Of a stretch of 64,000 nt of DNA, positions 9,227 through 17,471 are shown one piece after another. The DNA lies in NCBI RefSeq assembly GCF_003387475.1, contig NZ_QUNO01000013.1:248001-312000 (forward strand), in the 5' to 3' direction. The position numbers and the translations under genes were made by a program. Position 1 is the first letter of the stretch, and each line of letters starts with the position of its first letter. Source of the stretch: Kutzneria buriramensis. GTDB taxonomy: Bacteria; Actinomycetota; Actinomycetes; Mycobacteriales; Pseudonocardiaceae. Under the pieces are notes generated by a model. That model was not told the DNA's origin. It did not search any database and was given only the letters and a program-made list of their open reading frames with translations.

Positions 9227-9462
9227 ACCCGCTGCTCCTGGTGGCATTCGTGCTTGTCGCGGCCGGCGCGACGGTCGTGGTGTTCACGCGTGAGCCGTCC
9301 CGCCAGGCCGTGACGCTCGGCGTCTACGGAATCCTGCTGACGCTGCTGTTCGTGCTGCTCCAGGCCCCGGACGTCGCGTTGTCGCAGGTGGCGGTCGGGT
9401 CGGCGGTGGTGCCGCTGATGGTGCTGCTGGCCGTGCGGAAGGTACGGGGAGGCAAGCGGTGA
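9223..9462 (+). CDS. DUF4040 (MbhD-like) antiporter subunit
   Basis: 79 aa with three predicted membrane helices. The pattern REPSRQAVTLGVYGILLTLLFVLLQAPDVALSQVAVGSAV matches the DUF4040/MbhD domain (AxDVALxExxxG). In classical Mrp operons this segment is the C-terminal part of the large MrpA subunit; here it is a free-standing gene, as in archaeal membrane-bound hydrogenases. GTG start, 4-bp overlaps on both sides. Confidence 0.8.
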   Translation: MNPLLLVAFVLVAAGATVVVFTREPSRQAVTLGVYGILLTLLFVLLQAPDVALSQVAVGSAVVPLMVLLAVRKVRGGKR

Positions 9463-10193
9463 GCCGGCGTGCGCGCTGGGTCGTGTTCTGGCTCGGCGGT
9501 CTCGGCGTCGCGGTGCTGTTCGTGCTGGCGGTGCTGCGGCTGCCGGAGTTCGGCGGGCTCGTGCACCCGTATCGGGATCTCTCGGTGCCCGCGGCAATGG
9601 GGCGCTCGTCGCCGAACGTGGTGTCGTCCATCAACTTCGACCAGCGGGCGCTGGACACGTTGGGCGAGGAGACCATCCTGCTCGGGTCGGTCGTCGGCGC
9701 GGCGGCGCTGCTGCGGCCGTCCAAGGACGAGAAGGAGCAGTTGGCCAAGGAGGAAGGCCGGGTGCTGGAGGCGACCAAGCTGCTCGGTTACCTCCTGCTG
9801 CCGGTGACCTTGATCCTCGGCGCGGACGTGGTGACGCACGGGCATCTGACTCCCGGCGGCGGGTTCCAGGGCGGAGTCGTGCTCGCCACCGGCCTGCACC
9901 TGCTGTATGTCGCCGGCAGCTACCGGATGCTGCGCCGGCTGCGCCCCGTTTCCTGGTATGAGATGGCCGAGGCCGCCGGCGCGGGCGCGTTCGTCGTGCT
10001 GGGGTTTGTCGGCCTGTTCCTGGCCGGGTCCTTCCTCGCCAACGTGCTGCCGTGGGGGACGCTCGGCGACCTGTTCTCCAGCGGATCGGTTTTCGCGCTG
10101 AACGTCGCCGTCGGCGCGGAGGTCACCTCCGGTGTCGTGGTGCTGCTCGCGCGCTTCCTCGCGCAGGCCCTGTCCGTCCGGGAGGTCAAGTGA
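9459..10193 (+). CDS. mnhB: Antiporter subunit B with MbhE-like N-terminal region
   Basis: 244 aa. Residues 1-95 resemble MbhE (one helix, then DTLGEETILLGSVVGAAALLRP). Residues about 105-240 are a classical MnhB domain with TPGGGFQGGVVLATG and a final helix near EVTSGVVVLLARFL. So it looks like a fusion of the MbhE and MbhF equivalents. GTG start at 9459 overlaps the DUF4040 gene, and its TGA overlaps mnhC. An acidic/lysine-rich connector (about residues 86-106) separates the halves. Confidence 0.82.
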   Translation: MSRRARWVVFWLGGLGVAVLFVLAVLRLPEFGGLVHPYRDLSVPAAMGRSSPNVVSSINFDQRALDTLGEETILLGSVVGAAALLRPSKDEKEQLAKEEGRVLEATKLLGYLLLPVTLILGADVVTHGHLTPGGGFQGGVVLATGLHLLYVAGSYRMLRRLRPVSWYEMAEAAGAGAFVVLGFVGLFLAGSFLANVLPWGTLGDLFSSGSVFALNVAVGAEVTSGVVVLLARFLAQALSVREVK

Positions 10194-10525
10194 ATCTCCT
10201 GCCCTACCTGGTCGCCGGCTGGCTGCTGCTGATCGGCTGCTTCGGCGTCGTCCGCAGCCGGGACCTGATCCACACGGTGGTGTGCGTCGCCATCGCGCAG
10301 TCGGGGACGTACGTGCTGCTGCTCGGCATCGGCTTCCAGCGCGGGGCGTCGGCCCCGGTGCAGGGCGCGCCGGGCGCGGTGGTCGACCCCGTCGTGCAGG
10401 CGCTGACGCTGACCGACATCGTCGTCTCGGCCACCGTGACGGCGCTGCTGCTGGCGCTGGTCATCCAGATCTCGAAGCGCGCCGGCACCGTCGATCCCGA
10501 CGAGCTCGACGAGTTGCGGGGCTGA
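10190..10525 (+). CDS. mnhC: Antiporter subunit C (MnhC/MrpC, NuoK-like)
   Basis: 111 aa, three membrane helices. It has NuoK-family features: a short N-terminal helix, GxFGVVRSRDLIHTVVCVAIAQSGTYVLL, and DPVVQALTLTDIVVSATVTALLLAL in the third helix. GTG start at 10190 overlaps mnhB. It ends 3 bases before mnhD. NuoK homologues carry the membrane glutamate for proton transfer; here the corresponding region is less acidic than in NuoK itself. Confidence 0.85.
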   Translation: MNLLPYLVAGWLLLIGCFGVVRSRDLIHTVVCVAIAQSGTYVLLLGIGFQRGASAPVQGAPGAVVDPVVQALTLTDIVVSATVTALLLALVIQISKRAGTVDPDELDELRG

Positions 10526-10528
10526 GAC

Positions 10529-12313
10529 GTGGACCCGAGCTGGCTGCCACCGCTGGGCATTGCGATCCCGCTGGCCGGGGCGTGTGTGGTGCTCGCGCTG
10601 GCCAAGTTCGTGCCGCGGCTGGTCGTGGACATCGTGGCCATGGTGACGGCCGTGGTGGCCGTCGGCGCCATGTCGATGCTGCTGGCCTTCACGGCGGCGG
10701 GCCGGGTGGTGACCTGGGTCGGCGGGTGGACGCCCGACCACGGCGTGGGCATCGTGCTGGCGGCCGACCCGATCGGGGCCGGTTTCGCGCTGCTGGCCTG
10801 CGTGTTGACGGCGTGCGCGCTCATCTACACCTGGCGGTACTTCGACGACGCCGAGGCGCACGTGCACGTGCTGATCCTGCTGTTCATGGCGGGCATGGTC
10901 GGCTTCTCACTCACCGCCGACCTGTTCGACCTGTTCGTGTTCCTGGAGCTGATGAGCGCCACCGCGTACGCGCTGACCGGGCACAAGATCGAGGAGCCGC
11001 GGTCGGTGCAGGGCGGCTTCACCTTCGGCGTGGTGACGTCGCTGGGGGCGTACTTCTCGCTGGCCGGCATCGGGATCCTGTACGCGCGCACCGGCCAGCT
11101 CGGCATGCCGCAGATCGGCACCGCGCTGGCCGGGCACGGCATGGACGCCCTGGTGCTGGCCGCGTTGGTGCTGGTGCTGACCGGGTTGCTGGTGAAGGCG
11201 GCGGTCGTGCCGTTCCACTTCTGGCTGGCCGACGCCCACGCCGTCGCGCCGACGCCGGTGTGCGTGCTGTTCTCCGGCGTGATGGCCCCGCTCGGCCTGT
11301 ACGGTGTGCTGCGGGTGACGACGACCGTCTTCGGCGGCGTGCTGCCGGCGGCATCGGCGCACGGCACGTTTGTGGTGCTGGGCATCGCAACGGCTGTGGT
11401 GGGAGCGGTGTTGTGCCTGATGCAGCGGCACCTCAAGCGGATGCTCGCGTACTCAACCATCGCCCACTTGGGCCTGTTCCTCATCGCCATGGCCACGCTG
11501 ACCGCTTCCGGCGTCGCCGGGGCGGTGGTGTACGTGTTCGGACACGCCGGCGTGAAGGGCGCTTTGTTCCTGATGGTGGGCGTGTTGTTGGCTCGCAAGG
11601 GAAACGTCGATGAGTTCGCGCTGTTCTGCGAGGGCCGCGACGAACGGCTGACGAAGTGGTTGCTGCCGCTGGGGGCGCTGGCGCTGGCCGGGCTGCCACC
11701 GTTCGGCACCGGGCTGGGCAAGGCGATCAGTGAGGAGTCGACGGAAAGCGTCGCGCTGACGGCGCTGTTCGTGCTGGTCTCGGCGGCGACGGGCGGCGCC
11801 GTGCTGCGGGCGTCGCTGCGAATCCACTTCGGACTGGGACCGCCGCCCGACGACACCGATCGTGACACCACCAAGGGCGAGGGCGAGGAGCAGGAGGGCC
11901 GCTTCCCCAACCGCGTGCCGGCAACCATGGTGGCGGCGATCGCCGTGCTGCTGACCGGCGGGCTGCTGGTCGGTGTGGTGCCGCAGGTGGCTGAGGCGAT
12001 GGGCGTCGGGGCGCAGCGGTTCCTCGACCGGAACGGGTTCATCGCACAGGCCATGCACGGGGTCGCGGCGGCTCCGGTCGGCGGCATCGAGACGGCGTGG
12101 ACCTGGTCGGGGGTGGCGTTGGGGCTGCTCAGCGCGGTGCTGGCGGTGGCGATCGGCTTCGTCGGGGTGCACTTCGGCCTCGGCCGGCTGCGCGGGGCGC
12201 TGAAGGCGCCGTTGCACGTGGTGCACCGCCTGCACTCCGGTCACGTCGGCGACTACGCGGCGTGGCTGGTGCTGGGCATGACGGCCGTCGGCGCGCTGTT
12301 CGTGATCACCTGA
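10529..12313 (+). CDS. mnhD: Antiporter subunit D (MnhD/MrpD, NuoN/NuoM-like)
   Basis: 594 aa with about 14 membrane helices. The proton-conducting core shows the antiporter motif LMSATAYALTG (glutamate in the preceding LELM), a conserved lysine in VLTGLLVKAAVVPFHFWLADAHAVAPTP, and KRMLAYSTIAHLG. It is the only large antiporter-type subunit in the operon: no MnhA/NuoL-type subunit is present. The C-terminal 90 residues add two helices and a soluble tail. Starts at GTG 10529. Confidence 0.88.
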   Translation: MDPSWLPPLGIAIPLAGACVVLALAKFVPRLVVDIVAMVTAVVAVGAMSMLLAFTAAGRVVTWVGGWTPDHGVGIVLAADPIGAGFALLACVLTACALIYTWRYFDDAEAHVHVLILLFMAGMVGFSLTADLFDLFVFLELMSATAYALTGHKIEEPRSVQGGFTFGVVTSLGAYFSLAGIGILYARTGQLGMPQIGTALAGHGMDALVLAALVLVLTGLLVKAAVVPFHFWLADAHAVAPTPVCVLFSGVMAPLGLYGVLRVTTTVFGGVLPAASAHGTFVVLGIATAVVGAVLCLMQRHLKRMLAYSTIAHLGLFLIAMATLTASGVAGAVVYVFGHAGVKGALFLMVGVLLARKGNVDEFALFCEGRDERLTKWLLPLGALALAGLPPFGTGLGKAISEESTESVALTALFVLVSAATGGAVLRASLRIHFGLGPPPDDTDRDTTKGEGEEQEGRFPNRVPATMVAAIAVLLTGGLLVGVVPQVAEAMGVGAQRFLDRNGFIAQAMHGVAAAPVGGIETAWTWSGVALGLLSAVLAVAIGFVGVHFGLGRLRGALKAPLHVVHRLHSGHVGDYAAWLVLGMTAVGALFVIT

Positions 12314-12316
12314 CGC

Positions 12317-12341
12317 GGATACTCTCGCGGCTGCTGGGTAA
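12317..12341 (+). promoter_or_regulatory. SigB/SigF-type promoter of the SDR gene
   Basis: GGAT at 12317-12320, 15-base spacer, GGGTAA at 12336-12341, 9 bases to ATG 12351. No Shine-Dalgarno in the interval. Confidence 0.55.
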
Positions 12342-12350
12342 CCCTTGGTC

Positions 12351-13373
12351 ATGGACCGAGTCGTGGTGATCACCGGCGCAACGGGAGGGGTCGGGCGGGC
12401 GACCGCGCGCAGGTTCGCCGAGAAGGGCGACCGCGTGGCGCTGCTGGCCCGGGGCGAGGCGGGCCTGGCCGCCGCCGCGGAGGACGTGCGGGAGGCCGGC
12501 GGCACGCCGCTGCCCATCCCGGTCGACGTGGCCGACGCCGAGGCGGTGGACAAGGCCGCCACGGCCGTCGAGACGGCGTTCGGGCCGATCGACGTGTGGG
12601 TGAACGACGCGTTCAGCTCCGTGTTCGCGCCGGTCGACGAGATCAGCGCCGAGGAGTACCGGCGCGTCACCGAGGTCACCTACCTGGGTTACGTGCACGG
12701 CACACTGGCGGCCCTGAAGCGGATGAAGCCGCGCGACCGGGGCACCATCGTGCAGGTCGGCTCCGCGCTGGCGCACCGGGGAATCCCGCTGCAATCCGCG
12801 TACTGCGCGGCCAAGCACGCGATCAAGGGGTTCACCGAGTCGCTGCGCTGCGAGCTCATGCACGACCACAGCAACGTGCACGTGACGCTCGTGCACCTGC
12901 CGGCCGTCAACACGCCCCAGTTCGACTGGCTGCTGTCGCGGCTGCCGCTGCCGGCGCAGCCGGTGCCGCCCATCTACCAGCCCGAGGTCGCGGCCGAGGC
13001 CATCGTGCACGCCGCGGCCCACCCGCGGCGGCGCGAGTACTGGGTCGGCGGCTCGACCGTCGGCACCATCATCGGCGAGAAGCTGGCCGGCGGGCTGCTG
13101 GACCGCTACCTGGCCCGCACGGGCTACAACGCGCAGCAGGTGGATCGGACGCCGCCGCGGGACCGGCCGAACCTCTGGGAGCCCGCCGACCGGCAGGCCG
13201 ACCACGGCGCACACGGGGCGTTCGACTCGGAGGCCAAGCCGCGAAGCAGGCAGTGGTGGCTGAACTCGCGCCGCAACGCGCTGCTCGCCGGCGCGGCGGC
13301 CACGACGACCGCCCTGCTGCTGCGCTCGCATCGGAAAGGCAAGGGAGATCATGGAGACGACCGAGCTACGTGA
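12351..13373 (+). CDS. SDR family oxidoreductase
   Basis: 340 aa. The classical short-chain dehydrogenase core covers residues 1-250: TGATGGVG near the N terminus binds NAD(P), and the catalytic Ser and YxxxK are visible in VGSALAHRG and AYCAAKHAIKG. The C-terminal 90 residues extend beyond the core and end in a hydrophobic helix (LLAGAAATTTALLLRS) that may anchor it to the membrane. The substrate is not deducible. ATG 12351 is preferred over TTG 12345 because of the promoter spacing. The 3' end overlaps the baeRF gene by 23 bases. Confidence 0.88.
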   Translation: MDRVVVITGATGGVGRATARRFAEKGDRVALLARGEAGLAAAAEDVREAGGTPLPIPVDVADAEAVDKAATAVETAFGPIDVWVNDAFSSVFAPVDEISAEEYRRVTEVTYLGYVHGTLAALKRMKPRDRGTIVQVGSALAHRGIPLQSAYCAAKHAIKGFTESLRCELMHDHSNVHVTLVHLPAVNTPQFDWLLSRLPLPAQPVPPIYQPEVAAEAIVHAAAHPRRREYWVGGSTVGTIIGEKLAGGLLDRYLARTGYNAQQVDRTPPRDRPNLWEPADRQADHGAHGAFDSEAKPRSRQWWLNSRRNALLAGAAATTTALLLRSHRKGKGDHGDDRAT

Positions 13374-14442
13374 CCTGATCACCGCACCCGGCGAGTTCGC
13401 GTCGGTGTACTTCGACGCCAGCCACGACACCGAGGACGCGGAGCACGCGCTTCGGCTGCGGTGGCAGGAGATTCGCGCGTCGCTCGAGGACCACGGCGCG
13501 GACACCGCGACCGTGCGCGAGCTGGAGCAGGCCGTGATCGACGGCGCGAAGCCGGTCGGCACGGCCGGCCGGGCGCTGATCGCGTCCGGCGGCCGGGTGC
13601 TGCTCGACACCTGGCTGCCGGTGCCGCCGGCGAGGCCCACCGTCCGCTGGTCCTCGCTGCCGTATCTGCTGCCGTTGGCCGCCCAGAACGTGCCGCCGGT
13701 GCCGTACGTGGTCGTGATCATGGACCGCATCGGCGCGGATCTGCGCGGCTACAGCTCGCACGGCGAGCTGGCCGACAAGACCACTGTGGACGGCTCGGAC
13801 TTCCCCGTGCACAAGGTCGCCGGCACCGGCTGGACGCATCTGAAGATGCAGCACCGGGTGGAGAACACCGCCCACCACAACGCGTCCGTGGTTGCCGACG
13901 CCGTGGCCCACATGGTCGACGACCTCCAGGCGCAGCTCGTCATCGTCGCCGCCGAGGTGCAGGCCCGGACCGAGCTGCGCGAGGCGCTGCCCAAGCGGGT
14001 GCTGGAGATCGCCGTCGACACCCAGACCGGCGGCCGAGCCGAGGGCATCGACGAGGCCGCGCTGGAGGCCGAGGTGCGGCTGATCGTCGAGGACTACGCC
14101 CGGGCCGCCCAGCAGACCTGGGTGGACAAGTTCGCCGCCGAGCTGAACCGGGATTCCGGCCTGGCGGTGCAGGGTCTGACGGCGGTCACCGCGGCCCTTC
14201 GCGAGGCTCGGGCGGACACCGTGATCCTGACCGACGAGCTGGACGGCGAGCGGCCGCTGTGGACCGGCGACGGGTTTGAGCAGGTGGCCGTGGAGAGCGG
14301 CGGCATCGCCGAGGGTGCCTCGGCGGAACACCGTGCGGACGAGGCGCTGCCGGCCGCCGCGTCCGTGTCCGGGGCGAATGTCGTTGTGCCGGACGGACAT
14401 CTGGAGTTGGCGGACGGGGTCGGGGCGCTGCTGCGGTACTGA
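13351..14442 (+). CDS. baeRF-type protein, Rv2629-like ribosome hibernation factor family
   Basis: 363 aa. The layout matches the Rv2629/baeRF family: an N-terminal region (METTELRDLITAPGEFASVYFDAS), a middle eRF1-like beta-alpha domain (VVIMDRIGADLRGYSS..., residues about 110-260) and a C-terminal L7Ae-like segment with ALREARADTVILTDE. In mycobacteria such proteins are stress- or hypoxia-induced and are thought to act on ribosomes. I see no GGQ motif; the family often lacks it. The start ATG 13351 lies inside the SDR gene, behind AAGGGAG, so the two genes are translationally coupled and share the stress promoter. Confidence 0.8.
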   Translation: METTELRDLITAPGEFASVYFDASHDTEDAEHALRLRWQEIRASLEDHGADTATVRELEQAVIDGAKPVGTAGRALIASGGRVLLDTWLPVPPARPTVRWSSLPYLLPLAAQNVPPVPYVVVIMDRIGADLRGYSSHGELADKTTVDGSDFPVHKVAGTGWTHLKMQHRVENTAHHNASVVADAVAHMVDDLQAQLVIVAAEVQARTELREALPKRVLEIAVDTQTGGRAEGIDEAALEAEVRLIVEDYARAAQQTWVDKFAAELNRDSGLAVQGLTAVTAALREARADTVILTDELDGERPLWTGDGFEQVAVESGGIAEGASAEHRADEALPAAASVSGANVVVPDGHLELADGVGALLRY

Positions 14443-14459
14443 CCGTGCCGGCGGGCGGC

Positions 14460-14485
14460 GTTTTCGTCACCGCCCCGCGTGGTAC
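14460..14485 (+). promoter_or_regulatory. SigB/SigF-type promoter of the VOC gene
   Basis: GTTT at 14460-14463, 16-base spacer, TGGTAC at 14480-14485 (one mismatch to GGGTAC), 9 bases to ATG 14495. No Shine-Dalgarno. Confidence 0.45.
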
Positions 14486-14494
14486 CCCTTCCAC

Positions 14495-14899
14495 ATGGTG
14501 GCACACATCGTCGCAACCACTGTCGACTGCGCCGACCCGAACCGCCTGGCCGACTTCTGGTCGGCGGTGCTCGGCTACCGCACCGTGCAGACCGGGCACA
14601 GCACCGACGGCACGTCGTTCGTGGAGATCGGCCCGTCCGATCGGGACTCCACCCGAGGCGTGGTCCTGTTCGAGCAGGTTCCCGACTGCACGCCGAAGAC
14701 CGGCAAGAACCGGATGCACCTGGACATCGCCGCGCCGCCCGGCCACTACCGGTCGGAGCTGGAGCGGATCATCGGCCTCGGCGCCACCCACCCGGACATC
14801 GGCCAGCGCGGCGACGAGCCGTGGACCGTGCTGGCCGATCCGGAGGGCAACGAGTTCTGCGTGCTGGACCGGGACAAGCCGGCTGCCGTAGAGGGATGA
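14495..14899 (+). CDS. VOC family (glyoxalase-like) protein
   Basis: 134 aa forming one vicinal-oxygen-chelate domain: two beta-alpha-beta-beta-beta modules, the first beginning TTVDCADPNRLADFWSAVLGY and the second ending VLADPEGNEFCVLD. The latter motif supplies the usual metal-ligand glutamate. It resembles the actinobacterial glyoxalase-like subgroup with no assigned substrate. The next gene starts 4 bases after its stop. Confidence 0.85.
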   Translation: MVAHIVATTVDCADPNRLADFWSAVLGYRTVQTGHSTDGTSFVEIGPSDRDSTRGVVLFEQVPDCTPKTGKNRMHLDIAAPPGHYRSELERIIGLGATHPDIGQRGDEPWTVLADPEGNEFCVLDRDKPAAVEG

Positions 14900-14902
14900 G
14901 CC

Positions 14903-15484
14903 ATGGCTGACGTCAATCGACTGCTGAGAGAGCACGGCAAGACCTTCGCCGAGGAGGCGGGCATCACGCTGCGGGACAAGCCGGCCCCGCTCTACCAACT
15001 GCTGGTGCTGGCCACGCTCATGTCGGCCCGGATCCGTGCCGACATCGCGGTGGCGACCGCCCGCGAGCTGTTCCAGGCGGGCTGGCGAACGCCGCAGCGC
15101 ATGGTGGATTCCACCTGGCAGCAGCGGGTCGACGCCCTCGGGCGCGGTGGTTACGTTCGCTACGACGAAAGCACCGCCACCCGCCTCGCCGACGGCGCGC
15201 AGCTGCTCATCGAGACGTGGCGGGGCGACCTGCGCCGGATGCGGCTGCCGCACCGGGACGTGCAGAGGTTCCCGGGGATCGCCGAGGTCGGCGCGGACAT
15301 CTTCTGCCGCGAGGCGCAGGCGGTCTGGCCCCGGCTGCGGCCGTTCTTCGACCAGCGGGCCCTCGACGCGGCCAAGCACCACGGGCTGCCGAACGACCCG
15401 AAGGAGCTCGCCGGCATGGTCCAGCCGAGCCAGCTCGCGCCGCTGGCGGCGGCCCTGGTGCGAACCGAGCTCAGCGGGGTTTGA
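14903..15484 (+). CDS. HhH-GPD/endonuclease III superfamily-like protein, atypical
   Basis: 193 aa. The helical pattern (PLYQLLVLATLMSARIRADIAVATARELF, then RFPGIAEVGADIF) matches the EndoIII/MutY HhH-GPD fold. But the helix-hairpin-helix reads PGIAEVGAD where Nth has PGVGRKTA, so the catalytic lysine position is not occupied by Lys. The downstream catalytic Asp motif is not evident, and there is no C-terminal CxxxxxxCxxCxxxxxC iron-sulfur cluster. It may bind DNA without glycosylase activity or use different residues. It is probably cotranscribed with the VOC gene. Confidence 0.7.
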   Translation: MADVNRLLREHGKTFAEEAGITLRDKPAPLYQLLVLATLMSARIRADIAVATARELFQAGWRTPQRMVDSTWQQRVDALGRGGYVRYDESTATRLADGAQLLIETWRGDLRRMRLPHRDVQRFPGIAEVGADIFCREAQAVWPRLRPFFDQRALDAAKHHGLPNDPKELAGMVQPSQLAPLAAALVRTELSGV

Positions 15485-15503
15485 CCGCGGCCCGTCGCGG
15501 TAC
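15479..15503 (+). promoter_or_regulatory. SigB/SigF-type promoter of the LLM oxidoreductase gene
   Basis: GTTT at 15479-15482 (overlapping the stop of the previous gene), 15-base spacer, CGGTAC at 15498-15503 (one mismatch to GGGTAC), 9 bases to ATG 15513. No Shine-Dalgarno. Confidence 0.5.
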
Positions 15504-15512
15504 CCGAAACCC

Positions 15513-16481
15513 ATGGTGAGCATCGGATACTTCCTGTCCAGCGAGGAGTTCGGCCCCCGCGAACTGGTCCGGCAGGCCACCCTCGCCGAACGCGCCGGCT
15601 TCACCCGGCTGTGGATCTCCGACCACTACCACCCGTGGAACCGCCAGCAGGGCAACAGCCCGTTCGTGTGGTCGGTCATCGGCGCCCTCTCGGAACGCAC
15701 GAGCCTGCCCATCACGACCGCCGTCACCTGCCCGACTGTGCGCATCCACCCGGCGGTCATCGCCCAGGCGGCGGCGACCGCGGCGGTGCAGTGCGAGGGC
15801 CGGTTCACGCTGGGAGTCGGCAGCGGCGAGGCGTTGAACGAGCACATCTTCGGCGACGCGTGGCCCACCGCCGACGTCCGGCTGTCCATGCTGGAGGAAG
15901 CCGTCGAGCTGATCCGGGCCCTGCACCGCGGCGGCCCCGTCAGCTACCAGGGCAAGCACTACACGGTGGATCAGGCCGAGGTCTTCACCCGGCCGCCGCA
16001 GCCGGTGCCGATCTACGTGTCCGGCTTCGGCCCGAAGGCGGCCGCGCTGGCCGGCCGGATCGGCGACGGTTTCGCCTGCGTGCAGCCGAACGCGGACCTG
16101 ATCAGGACGTTCCGCGAGTCCGGTGGGGACGATCGTCCCACGCAGGGCGGCTTCAAGGTGTGCTACGCCCCCGACGAGCAGGAGGCCGTCGCGACCGCGC
16201 ATCGGTTGTGGCCCAACGAACAGCTGCCGGGCGAACTCGCCCAGGTGTTGCCGACGCCGCGCCACTTCGAGCAGGCCAGCACGCTGGTGACGCCGGAGAT
16301 GGTGGCCGAGGCGGTGCCGTGCGGTCCCGACCCACAGCGCTACGTCGACCAGCTGCGCACCTATCTCGACGCCGGGTACGACGAGGTCTACGTCCAGCAG
16401 ATCGGGCCGGACCAGGACCAGTTCTTCGAGTTCTGGACGGAGCACGTGCTGCCCCGCGTGCCCGAACTGGTCCCGGCCTGA
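15513..16481 (+). CDS. LLM class (F420-dependent) oxidoreductase
   Basis: 322 aa, luciferase-like TIM barrel. It shows the F420-type signatures GFTRLWISDHYHPW, RFTLGVGSGEALNEHIFGDAWP, and PVPIYVSGFGPKAAALAGRIGDGFA. This combination is that of the G6PDH/FGD-related F420 branch (TIGR03557-like). Probable reaction: hydride transfer to or from cofactor F420 with an unknown substrate. It is convergent with the universal stress protein gene, 8 bases away. Confidence 0.87.
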   Translation: MVSIGYFLSSEEFGPRELVRQATLAERAGFTRLWISDHYHPWNRQQGNSPFVWSVIGALSERTSLPITTAVTCPTVRIHPAVIAQAAATAAVQCEGRFTLGVGSGEALNEHIFGDAWPTADVRLSMLEEAVELIRALHRGGPVSYQGKHYTVDQAEVFTRPPQPVPIYVSGFGPKAAALAGRIGDGFACVQPNADLIRTFRESGGDDRPTQGGFKVCYAPDEQEAVATAHRLWPNEQLPGELAQVLPTPRHFEQASTLVTPEMVAEAVPCGPDPQRYVDQLRTYLDAGYDEVYVQQIGPDQDQFFEFWTEHVLPRVPELVPA

Positions 16482-16489
16482 GGACCCGG

Positions 16490-17140
16490 TCAGCGCACGA
16501 TGTACACGGGGCACATGGCGTGGTGCAGCGCGGTTCGGGCGGCCAGCCCGAGCCGTGCTCCCCCGCCGATCACGAGCAGGTCCGTCCCGTCCGGTACGGG
16601 CTCCGCCACCTGCTGGCGCACGACCTCCAGCACCGAGCGCGTGCGCCGCGCGTAGTCACGAGCCCGGGCGAGCACGGCGTCGTCGCCGTCACCCACCCAC
16701 GCGGTGACCTTGCGGAGTTCGCCGTGGACGGCCTGCGGTCGGCCGCGCACGATGACGACGTCGCACTGGGCCGAGGCGGCCAGCGTCAAGGCGTGGTGCC
16801 CCACGCCGAGGTGGCACTTGTGCTGGCCCCGGCAGCCGAGCACGAGCAGCCCGGTCTCCGCGGCCGCCGAGTGCAGCGCCGAGGCGGCGTCTCGTCCGCT
16901 GCTGCGGATCCGCGCCGTCAACAGCGGATATGGTCGCAGGACGGAGCCGGTGCCGAGGTCGGCCGGCAGATCGGCCGGCAGGTCCTCGTACCGGCGGTCG
17001 GCCTCGTAGACGTCGAGTTCGAGGCCGGCGCGAAACGCGTGCCGCGCCGCCCAGCCCAGGGCCGCGCGCCCCCAGTACGAACCGTCCGTGCCCACCGTCA
17101 CCCGTCCGGGACGGACACGCGTCACCTGAGAGGGAATCAT
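16490..17140 (-). CDS. Universal stress protein family protein
   Basis: 216 aa from ATG 17140; the frame is open to a TTG at 17206, so the start is uncertain. The first Usp module begins PGRVTVGTDGSYWGRAALGWAARHA and ends with LLVLGCRGQHKCHLGVGHHALTLAA.AQCDVVIVRG, which carries the Gly-rich ATP-binding pattern of UspA proteins in modified form. A second, degenerate half follows (VTAWVGDGDD...; LLVIGGGARLGLAARTALHHAMCPVYIV). A tandem Usp organisation is common in actinobacteria. I see no GGGTA element directly upstream. Confidence 0.82.
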   Translation of the reverse strand: MIPSQVTRVRPGRVTVGTDGSYWGRAALGWAARHAFRAGLELDVYEADRRYEDLPADLPADLGTGSVLRPYPLLTARIRSSGRDAASALHSAAAETGLLVLGCRGQHKCHLGVGHHALTLAASAQCDVVIVRGRPQAVHGELRKVTAWVGDGDDAVLARARDYARRTRSVLEVVRQQVAEPVPDGTDLLVIGGGARLGLAARTALHHAMCPVYIVR

Positions 17141-17258
17141 GAGAGCGGACGGTCGCCGCTCGCCCAGTGCCACCACGTGAACCCCTGAAGTGTGAGACGG
17201 TCCCAAGTGGACCGTTGCATCGCTGGATGCCCGGCCGTGGCCGCTTCACACCACCGAT

Positions 17259-17393
17259 TCAGTCCAGCCCGCGTAGCACGTTCGGCTCATCGTCGGTCTC
17301 CAGCTGGGGCAGGAACGCCTCGACCCAGCCGTCGGGGAGCAGCGCGTCGCCCTCGTCCGGCACGGGATCGCCGGACATGGTCGTGTCGGCCAT
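17259..17393 (-). CDS. Small acidic protein, 44 aa
   Basis: Too short for ordinary gene finders, but well supported. ATG 17393 is preceded by AAGGAGG, 4 bases away, and about 38 bases further upstream lies a stress-type -10 (GGGTAT). The product begins MADTTMSGDPVPDEGDALL and ends EPNVLRGLD, with roughly eleven acidic residues, two arginines/lysines at most, and no cysteine. No family recognised. It lies 118 bases upstream of, and on the same strand as, the universal stress protein and could be its leader gene. Alternatives: a small regulator or a precursor peptide; nothing in the window supports peptide modification. Confidence 0.7.
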   Translation of the reverse strand: MADTTMSGDPVPDEGDALLPDGWVEAFLPQLETDDEPNVLRGLD

Positions 17394-17431
17394 GTTTCCT
17401 CCTTCAGCCCAAGGGAACTCTCGCCTCGGAC

Positions 17432-17456
17432 ATACCCGATGACGTGCAGTTCACAC
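17432..17456 (-). promoter_or_regulatory. SigB/SigF-type promoter of the 44-aa gene
   Basis: Minus strand: GTGT (17453-17456), 15-base spacer, GGGTAT (17432-17437). The distance to ATG 17393 is 38 bases, leaving a leader with a full AAGGAGG site. Confidence 0.55.
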
Positions 17457-17471
17457 TTCGGAGGCGTACCG

